From contig CAJMQR010000062.1 in NCBI GenBank assembly GCA_905215665.1, positions 1 to 6,999 on the forward strand: DNA of 6,999 bases. Reading direction: 5' to 3'. Numbering within the stretch: the first letter of the stretch is position 1; every line of letters begins with the position of its first letter. Position numbers and translations under genes: made by a program. The DNA is from an uncultured bacterium (GTDB taxonomy: Bacteria; Bacillota; Clostridia; Oscillospirales; Oscillospiraceae). The notes under the pieces were generated by a model. It did not search any database and was not told the origin of the DNA. It saw nothing but the letters and a program-made list of their open reading frames with translations. Positions 1 to 4,019 of the stretch are shown here, piece by piece.

Positions 1-710
1 AGCTGGGAGCCGGTCGTCTGCTCCACCACGCGCCGTCCGGCAAAGCCGACCAGCGCCTTCGGCTCGGCCAGAATGATATCCGCCTGCATTGCAAAGGAGG
101 CGGTTACGCCGCCCGTAGTCGGATCCGTCAGAACGGCTATGTACAGAAGCCCGGCCTCGCTGTGGCGTTTCACCGCGCCGGAGCATTTGGCCATCTGCAT
201 CAGAGAGACGACGCCCTCCTGCATCCGCGCACCGCCGGAGGCGGTAAAGCCGATGACCGGCAGGCGCTGCTCGAGCGCCAGTTCAAACAGCCGGGTGATC
301 TTCTCGCCCACCACGGAGCCCATGGAGGCCATGATAAACTGAGGATCCATCACAAACGCGGCACACATCACGCCGCCGATGGAGGCCGTGCCGCACAGCA
401 CCGCCTCCTGCTCGCCGGTGGCAGCTCTTGCCTTCTCCAGCTTTTCCGCATAACCGGGAAAATGCAGAAAATCAACACTGGTCAAATTTCGGGCAATCTC
501 CTGAAAGCTGTCCGGATCAAAAATCTGCAAGATGCGTTCTCTGGCCGTCATGCGAAGGTATTTACCGCAGGCGGGGCAGACCTTGTTTTCCGCCAGCAGC
601 TCGTCATAGCGATGCTCCGTGCGGCACGCGGGGCACACGACCGGCGGCTTCGGCGTTTCCGCCGCCGGTGCGCGCTCCTGCGTGCGCTCCCGAAGCAGTT
701 CAAGGATCAT
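1..710 (-). CDS. accD: Acetyl-CoA carboxylase carboxyltransferase subunit beta, C-terminally cut by window edge
   Basis: This is the beta subunit of the carboxyltransferase half of acetyl-CoA carboxylase. Together with AccA it moves the carboxyl group from biotinyl-BCCP to acetyl-CoA, giving malonyl-CoA in the cytosol. 236 codons are visible, against about 280-300 residues for the family, so the C-terminus lies beyond base 1. The N-terminus carries the AccD zinc ribbon: Cys26, Cys29, Cys45 and Cys48, as two CPAC motifs 15 residues apart. Further on are SGGARMQEG and DPTTGGVTASFA, the crotonase-like acyl-CoA/oxyanion region, and then ADIILAEPKALVGFAG. The start is ATG at 710, one base overlapping the fabD stop (TGATG). 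A GTG one codon upstream (713) is also possible. The AGGAGG at 726-721 lies inside the fabD end, spaced 10 nt from ATG or 7 nt from GTG. This suggests translational coupling with fabD. accA probably follows outside the window, which is inference. Confidence 0.97.
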   Translation of the reverse strand, partial: MILELLRERTQERAPAAETPKPPVVCPACRTEHRYDELLAENKVCPACGKYLRMTARERILQIFDPDSFQEIARNLTSVDFLHFPGYAEKLEKARAATGEQEAVLCGTASIGGVMCAAFVMDPQFIMASMGSVVGEKITRLFELALEQRLPVIGFTASGGARMQEGVVSLMQMAKCSGAVKRHSEAGLLYIAVLTDPTTGGVTASFAMQADIILAEPKALVGFAGRRVVEQTTGSQ

Positions 711-1624
711 CACAGGATTCCCTCCTCCCGCAGTTTGCTGATACCGGACAAATCCTCCACGGCAAACGCGCGGCAGCCGGGAAGATTCTTTGTTGCCAGA
801 CGGCGCAGCACGCTGCCGGCGCCGCATTCTATAAAGGTATCGAACCCCTGTGCGTGCAGCTCCTGCATGATTTTCGCCCAGCGCACCGGGTGGTTGATCT
901 GTTCAAAAAGCAATGTCCGCACATCCTGCCCGTAAGGCATGGCCGTCCGGTTGGAATAAACCGTGATCTCCGGCGTCCGGAAGGGGATGTTGCTGATATA
1001 AGCATGAAACTGGCGCGCCGCCTCGTCCATAAAGGGCGAATGGAAGCCGCTGCTGACCTTCAGAGGTACGCTCCGTCCGCCGGCCGCCGCCACATCCTGA
1101 CAGAACTGTTGCAATTCCGTCCGATCGCCCGCCACGGCCACCTGCCCTTCGCAGTTATAATTGACGGGGTATACGTGGGAATAGGCGGCGCAGAGACGTT
1201 CCACCGTCTCGTCAGACAGCCTGACCACGGCTGCCATCGTCGCGTCAAACTGTGCGGAAGCAGCCGCCATATAACTGCCTCTTGCGCAGGCCAGACGGAA
1301 GCCGGTCATTGCATCGCAGGCGCCCGCAAAGGCCAGCGCCGGAAGCTCTCCCAGAGAAAAACCGGCCGCCGCTTCGGGAAGGACACCGTTTTCACGCAGC
1401 GCCAGCGCCGCGGCAAGATCCGCCAGATACAGGCAGGGCTGGGTATTCTCCGTTCGCTGCAGAGTCTCTTCGCTGCCCTCAAACATCTGGTGGAGCGTCC
1501 CGGGACGGTATTCCTCCGCGGCGTCAAACAGTACGCGGACGGCGGCGTAGTTTTCATAAAGTTCCTTGCCCATGCCGCTGTGCTGCGCGCCCTGGCCCGA
1601 AAACAGGAAAGCTGTTTTTCCCAT
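710..1624 (-). CDS. fabD: Malonyl-CoA:ACP transacylase
   Basis: FabD transfers malonyl from malonyl-CoA to the phosphopantetheine of acyl carrier protein, supplying extender units to the type II fatty-acid synthase. The 304 residues match the usual FabD length. Visible motifs are the N-terminal FSGQGAQ (residues 8-14, with oxyanion-side Gln11), the nucleophile elbow GFSLGE with Ser90, a conserved Arg115, EGQVAVAG (159-166), and the catalytic His195 in SSGFHSPF. The elbow has Phe89 where well-studied FabDs have His (GHSLG). This may be a lineage-typical variant. The start is set by AAAGGA (1637-1632), 7 nt upstream of ATG. It is the first gene of the leftward unit and overlaps accD by one base. 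Three TTCAAA-type half-sites upstream, one touching the ribosome binding site, hint at repressor control (inference). A long overlapping rightward reading frame is only its antisense shadow. Confidence 0.97.
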   Translation of the reverse strand: MGKTAFLFSGQGAQHSGMGKELYENYAAVRVLFDAAEEYRPGTLHQMFEGSEETLQRTENTQPCLYLADLAAALALRENGVLPEAAAGFSLGELPALAFAGACDAMTGFRLACARGSYMAAASAQFDATMAAVVRLSDETVERLCAAYSHVYPVNYNCEGQVAVAGDRTELQQFCQDVAAAGGRSVPLKVSSGFHSPFMDEAARQFHAYISNIPFRTPEITVYSNRTAMPYGQDVRTLLFEQINHPVRWAKIMQELHAQGFDTFIECGAGSVLRRLATKNLPGCRAFAVEDLSGISKLREEGIL

Positions 1625-1635
1625 GATTCTATCCT

Positions 1636-1680
1636 TTCAAATTGCATATACTGGTTTGAATTTCGACGTATTTCTTCAAA
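1636..1680. promoter_or_regulatory. Three TTCAAA/TTTGAA half-sites about 20 bp apart before fabD
   Basis: TTCAAA occurs at 1636-1641, its inverse TTTGAA at 1655-1660 and TTCAAA again at 1675-1680. Start-to-start distances are 19 and 20 bp, close to two DNA turns. The most fabD-proximal copy overlaps the fabD Shine-Dalgarno sequence. Fatty-acid synthesis repressors of the MarR type (FabT) in other Firmicutes bind TTTGA/TCAAA palindromes with a short spacer; the spacing here differs. Assignment to any regulator is speculative. Confidence 0.3.
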
Positions 1681-1856
1681 TGCCACTTTACCAGCGACAA
1701 AAAAAGTTGCAATGGACAATTTGGTCCGCATGTGTCAAAACCGCGCACCCGTTCCCGAATGTCAGATTTTTCTGCATTTTACATTTATTTTTTCCAGGAA
1801 GCAATGAGATCGCGGCATTCCGGAAAGCGGATCCGTCACCGTATCCCTTTGCCGCA

Positions 1857-1884
1857 ATCATATCATATTTTCTGCAATTTGCAA
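1857..1884 (-). promoter_or_regulatory. Candidate leftward promoter for fabD-accD
   Basis: Read on the minus strand there is TTGCAA (1884-1879), a 16-bp spacer, and TATGAT (1862-1857). The -10 matches the sigma-A consensus at 5 of 6 bases and the -35 at 4 of 6. Initiation would fall near 1850, some 225 nt before the fabD start. It is the best leftward sigma-A-like match I found in the gap, but the region is AT-rich, so chance matches are likely. Confidence 0.35.
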
Positions 1885-1905
1885 GATTTTTAACAGAAAA
1901 AGCGC

Positions 1906-1934
1906 TTGACAAACTTTCCGGCCGGTGATACAAT
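1906..1934 (+). promoter_or_regulatory. Strong sigma-A promoter of infC-rpmI-rplT
   Basis: Consensus -35 TTGACA (1906-1911), exactly 17 bp of spacer, then TACAAT (1929-1934), one base from the ideal -10. Transcription should begin near 1941, giving a leader of about 150 nt before the infC start codon. The strength fits a ribosomal-protein operon. Confidence 0.92.
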
Positions 1935-2009
1935 AGCAAGGCAAAAGGAAGTAGGCCGGTCACCCGTCCTCGCCTCCCGCTTCGGCAAAGAGGTCTGATA
2001 TCGAAAGTT

Positions 2010-2026
2010 CCGCGCCGTGGGCGCGG
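2010..2026 (+). promoter_or_regulatory. GC hairpin in the infC leader
   Basis: CCGCGCC (2010-2016) pairs perfectly with GGCGCGG (2020-2026) around a GTG loop, making a seven-base-pair all-GC stem. It sits 10 nt before the leader terminator and is a likely element of the L20-leader fold. Confidence 0.55.
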
Positions 2027-2036
2027 TGTGTTCGGT

Positions 2037-2064
2037 TGCGGGTGCTGCGGCATCCGCATTTTTT
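2037..2064 (+). terminator. Leader (attenuator) terminator before infC
   Basis: GCGGGTGC (2038-2045) pairs with GCATCCGC (2050-2057) through one G-U pair around a TGCG tetraloop. An outer T2037-A2058 pair extends it to 9 bp, and six T follow at 2059-2064. It lies after the promoter and before the coding region, so it should act as a conditional stop rather than an operon end. The infC ribosome binding site begins 12 nt downstream. Confidence 0.8.
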
Positions 2065-2075
2065 GTATTTGTAAT

Positions 2076-2092
2076 GGAGGTGCTTTACCATC
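2076..2092 (+). promoter_or_regulatory. infC Shine-Dalgarno and ATC start codon
   Basis: GGAGG at 2076-2080 is followed, after 9 nt, by ATC (2090-2092). An in-frame TAA at 2072-2074 rules out any earlier start, and no ATG, GTG or TTG lies between the stop and the ATC. The site therefore fixes ATC as the initiation codon. Confidence 0.9.
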
Positions 2093-2608
2093 GGCAAATT
2101 AGATCATCAGCTCAATGAAGAAATCCGCGACAAGGAAGTCCGCCTGATTGCTTCCGACGGAACCATGGTCGGTATCGTCTCATCCGAATCTGCGCTGGCA
2201 ATGGCCGAGGAGCAGGAGCTGGATCTCGTGAAGATCTCTCCCAACGCCGTCCCGCCCGTCTGCAAGATCATGGACTACGGCAAGTTCCGTTTTGACCAGC
2301 TCAAGAAGGAAAAGGAAGCTCGTAAAAATCAACGGGTCGTTGAGATCAAGGAGATCCGTATGTCTCCCGGCATCGACACAAACGATCTGAACGTCAAGAT
2401 GCGAAACGCGATGAAGTTCCTGAAGGAAGGCAATCGCGTCAAGGTCACCGTGCGCTTCCGCGGCCGTGAGATGGCCCACACCGAGATTGGTGAACAGCTT
2501 TTGATCCGGTTTGGCGAAGGATGCGCCGAAGTGGCAAACGTCGAAAAGAGTCCCAAGCTCGACGGCAGGCATATGTCTTTGTTCCTGTCGCCGAAAACCG
2601 CAAAATAA
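2090..2608 (+). CDS. infC: Translation initiation factor IF-3 (ATC start)
   Basis: IF3 binds the 30S subunit, prevents early joining with 50S and checks the initiator tRNA/start codon match. Starting at ATC the protein has 172 residues, the family's normal length. The N-terminus (KLDHQLNEEIRDKEVRLIASDG) is the conserved IF3 opening and would be lost if the first ATG at 2165 (residue 26) were used. The family signature KIMDYGKFRFDQ is at about residues 59-70. The N-domain covers roughly residues 1-80, followed by a charged linker (KKEKEARKNQ) and a C-domain with VKMRNAMKFLKEGNRVKVTVRFRGREMAH. Initiation at ATC, ATT or ATA is a known IF3 trait: IF3 discriminates against such codons, giving self-limitation. 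It is the first gene of the operon, 18 nt before rpmI, downstream of an attenuator leader. Confidence 0.97.
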   Translation: MGKLDHQLNEEIRDKEVRLIASDGTMVGIVSSESALAMAEEQELDLVKISPNAVPPVCKIMDYGKFRFDQLKKEKEARKNQRVVEIKEIRMSPGIDTNDLNVKMRNAMKFLKEGNRVKVTVRFRGREMAHTEIGEQLLIRFGEGCAEVANVEKSPKLDGRHMSLFLSPKTAK

Positions 2609-2626
2609 TTACAAAGGAGAAGTACC

Positions 2627-2824
2627 ATGCCGAAACTCAAAACCCACAGCGGTGCCAAGAAGAGATTTAACCTCACAAAGACCGGTAAGGTCAAGAGAGC
2701 GCACGCATTCAAGAGCCATATCCTCACCAAGAAAGACACCAAGCGCGGCCGCCGCCTGAGAAGCACGACCTACGCGGATGTCACCAACGTCGAGAGCATC
2801 AAAAAGATGATCCCGTACAAATAA
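2627..2824 (+). CDS. rpmI: 50S ribosomal protein L35
   Basis: This is a small basic protein of the large ribosomal subunit. Its 65 residues match the L35 length exactly. It opens with the typical PKLKTHSGAKKRF and continues as a lysine/arginine-rich chain (KTGKVKRAHAFKSHILTKK, KRGRRLR) ending in KKMIPYK. AAGGAG at 2614-2619 lies 7 nt before the ATG. It sits between infC and rplT, as in nearly all bacteria, with 18 and 20 nt gaps and no intervening promoter or terminator, so it is cotranscribed. Confidence 0.98.
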   Translation: MPKLKTHSGAKKRFNLTKTGKVKRAHAFKSHILTKKDTKRGRRLRSTTYADVTNVESIKKMIPYK

Positions 2825-2844
2825 TCGGATAGGAGGATTCAAAC

Positions 2845-3198
2845 ATGGCAAGAATTAAAGGCGCAATGATGACGCGCAAGAGAAGAAATAAAGTCTTAAA
2901 GCTCGCAAAATCCTACTGGGGTTCCAAGTCGACCCACTTCAAGATGGCGAAGCAGGCCGTCAAGAAGTCCGGCGTCTATGCATATATTGGCCGCAAGCAG
3001 AAGAAGCGCGATTTCCGCCGTCTGTGGATCGCCCGCATCTCCGCCGCCGTCAAGCCCTACGACATGAATTATTCCCGTTTCATGAACGGTCTGAAGAAGG
3101 CCGGCATCGAAATGAACCGCAAGAGCCTGTCCGAGCTGGCCATCAACGATTCCGCCGCGTTCGGCGCGCTGGTTGACACCGCCAAGAAGGCTCTGTAA
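2845..3198 (+). CDS. rplT: 50S ribosomal protein L20
   Basis: L20 is an early-assembly large-subunit protein that binds 23S rRNA and, in Firmicutes and Enterobacteria, also represses its own operon. Its 117 residues match the family length. The very basic N-terminal extension (MARIKGAMMTRKRRNKVLKLAKSYWGSKS) leads into RKQKKRDFRRLWIARISAA and YSRFMNGLKKAGIEMNRKSLSELAINDSAAF, which are family signatures. The ribosome binding site AGGAGG (2831-2836) is 8 nt before ATG. It is the last gene of the operon, followed by a strong terminator at 3221-3252. It probably acts on the leader at 1941-2089; this is inferred from the family and the leader architecture. Confidence 0.98.
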   Translation: MARIKGAMMTRKRRNKVLKLAKSYWGSKSTHFKMAKQAVKKSGVYAYIGRKQKKRDFRRLWIARISAAVKPYDMNYSRFMNGLKKAGIEMNRKSLSELAINDSAAFGALVDTAKKAL

Positions 3199-3220
3199 GA
3201 CCCTCAAATGCAAAATCAGC

Positions 3221-3252
3221 AGGCCGCTCCCGTTTTTGGGGAGCGGCCTTTT
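3221..3252 (+). terminator. Intrinsic terminator after rplT
   Basis: AGGCCGCTCCC (3221-3231) pairs perfectly with GGGAGCGGCCT (3239-3249) around a seven-base GTTTTTG loop, and the RNA runs into TTTT (3249-3252). It sits 22 nt past the rplT stop. The leftward gene at 3278-3685 converges on it. In that direction the hairpin is followed only by GCTGATTTTG, so a weak bidirectional role is possible. Confidence 0.92.
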
Positions 3253-3277
3253 CCATGTGTGTTTTGGCGCACGCTTC

Positions 3278-3685
3278 TCAGGCCAGTCCGCTGCGCGCCA
3301 GCGCCCGCAGGTTTTTCGACAGCAGGATCAGCTCCTGAGACAGGCGCACCGGCTCGTTGTCCGCGACGACGTAGTTTTCAATCGTCACCTGCGACAAATC
3401 CATCATCCGGCGCAGCTCGTCCTGAATATAGTGCATCTGCACGCAATGCGGCGATTCGTCCACCGTGGCAAAAATCAGGCGTCTGACCTTTCCGGTGTAG
3501 AGCATCCCGCCGATCTTCGGAATGGCCATGTTGACGTGGCATTGCTCAAGGCAGAGTTCAAAGACATGCTCCGTAAGCGCTTTCAGCTTTGCGAAGCCCT
3601 CGGGCTGCATCGCCGGCAGGCAGCTTCCGACAATCAGAACCGTCTCACCCACGTCGTAGATATTGCTTTTCATCAGATCTTTCAT
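3278..3685 (-). CDS. Unrecognised small cysteine-containing protein
   Basis: I do not recognise this 135-residue protein. It appears soluble, with no signal peptide or membrane segment, and looks like a mixed alpha/beta fold: a hydrophobic strand VLIVGSCLPAM (16-26), a helix with LCLEQCH (44-50), then VRRLIFATVDESPHCVQMHYIQDELRRMM (67-95), and a C-terminal amphipathic helix. It has four cysteines (22, 45, 49, 81), two next to histidine (Cys49-His50, His80-Cys81), suggesting metal or Fe-S binding; this is inference. The chosen ATG at 3685 has AAGGA about 10 nt upstream; a second ATG at 3673 is possible. A longer reading frame runs back through the tRNA gene and cannot be the real start. A terminator separates it from that tRNA. 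I found no convincing own promoter, so weak readthrough or a poor promoter may drive it. It converges on rplT. Confidence 0.8.
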   Translation of the reverse strand: MKDLMKSNIYDVGETVLIVGSCLPAMQPEGFAKLKALTEHVFELCLEQCHVNMAIPKIGGMLYTGKVRRLIFATVDESPHCVQMHYIQDELRRMMDLSQVTIENYVVADNEPVRLSQELILLSKNLRALARSGLA

Positions 3686-3775
3686 ATCCGTCTCTTCCTT
3701 TATGTCCGTATACCGCAGAGAAGCCGCCGGGCTTCCGGCATCTCCGCTGCCAAAGCTTCCGCGGGGAAGGTATCC

Positions 3776-3810
3776 AAAAAAAGCCGGAGCAAAGCGGACT
3801 TTGCCCCGGC
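3776..3810 (-). terminator. Intrinsic terminator of the tRNA-Gly gene
   Basis: On the minus strand GCCGGGGCAAAG pairs with CTTTGCTCCGGC (one G-U pair) around a TCCG tetraloop. This is a 12-bp stem followed directly by seven T (plus-strand A at 3776-3782). The stem begins two bases after the encoded CCA, so the tRNA precursor has a very short 3' trailer and is likely a single-gene transcript. Confidence 0.95.
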
Positions 3811-3811
3811 A

Positions 3812-3885
<74 letters not shown>

Positions 3886-3894
3886 ATTGCCTGT

Positions 3895-3923
3895 ATTATA
3901 GCAGGTCCGTCTCAAAAAATCAA
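3895..3923 (-). promoter_or_regulatory. Promoter of the tRNA-Gly gene
   Basis: On the minus strand there is TTGATT (3923-3918), a 17-bp spacer, and a perfect TATAAT (3900-3895). Initiation would fall about 3888, only a few bases before the mature tRNA 5' end at 3885, so RNase P would remove a very short leader. Confidence 0.88.
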
Positions 3924-3959
3924 TCCCTTTTTTCTTCTCTCCCTGCGTGCAGATTCCGA

Positions 3960-3988
3960 TTGCTTATTTCCCCTTCTTATATTATAAT
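3960..3988 (+). promoter_or_regulatory. Promoter of the glycosyltransferase/pyruvyl transferase gene
   Basis: TTGCTT (3960-3965), a 17-bp spacer, and a perfect TATAAT (3983-3988). The -35 is weak (3 of 6). Initiation near 3995 would give a leader of only about 25 nt. It lies back to back with the tRNA promoter, with some 36 bp between the two -35 boxes. Confidence 0.72.
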
Positions 3989-4019
3989 GGTTGCATCAGT
4001 TTGATTGGAATGTGAAAGA

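Larger units (their letters stand above)
1625..1905. other. Divergent control region between fabD and infC
   Basis: There is no gene here. The stretch separates the leftward fab/acc unit from the rightward infC operon and is clearly more AT-rich than the flanking genes. It holds a candidate leftward promoter (1857-1884), three TTCAAA/TTTGAA half-sites near fabD (1636-1680) and a GGAC-N6-GTCC inverted repeat (1714-1727). If the candidate promoter is right, fabD has a leader of over 200 nt, which leaves room for regulation. I found no recognisable riboswitch or T-box core. Confidence 0.6.
1941..2089 (+). ncRNA. infC leader RNA, probable L20-responsive attenuator
   Basis: The transcribed leader between the strong promoter and infC contains a GC-rich hairpin (2010-2026) followed by an intrinsic terminator (2037-2064) just before the Shine-Dalgarno sequence. 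In low-GC Firmicutes such as Bacillus, the infC-rpmI-rplT operon has a leader in which L20 binding promotes premature termination (the L20 leader family). Gene order, position and architecture here fit that class. I cannot score the family's covariance model, and the L20-binding fold was not traced base by base. A segment at 1961-1967 can pair with the 5' arm of the terminator, a possible antiterminator. Confidence 0.62.

Noticed and set aside
162..935. A 257-codon plus-strand frame opposite accD
   Set aside because: Shadow of accD, whose zinc ribbon and core motifs are intact on the minus strand.
1732..1737. Perfect TTGACA on the minus strand before fabD
   Set aside because: No acceptable -10 follows at 16-18 bp (candidates read TCCATT, CCATTG, CATTGC), so it is not called a promoter.
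428..1807. A 459-codon open frame on the plus strand opposite accD and fabD
   Set aside because: It is antisense to fabD and part of accD, has no good ribosome binding site at its start and no recognisable domain.
4005..4019. TTG at 4005 as start of the glycosyltransferase fusion
   Set aside because: It adds only MECER before the canonical GT4 opening MRIIHMISGG, and ATG at 4020 is the preferred codon. It cannot be fully excluded because both ribosome binding sites are weak.
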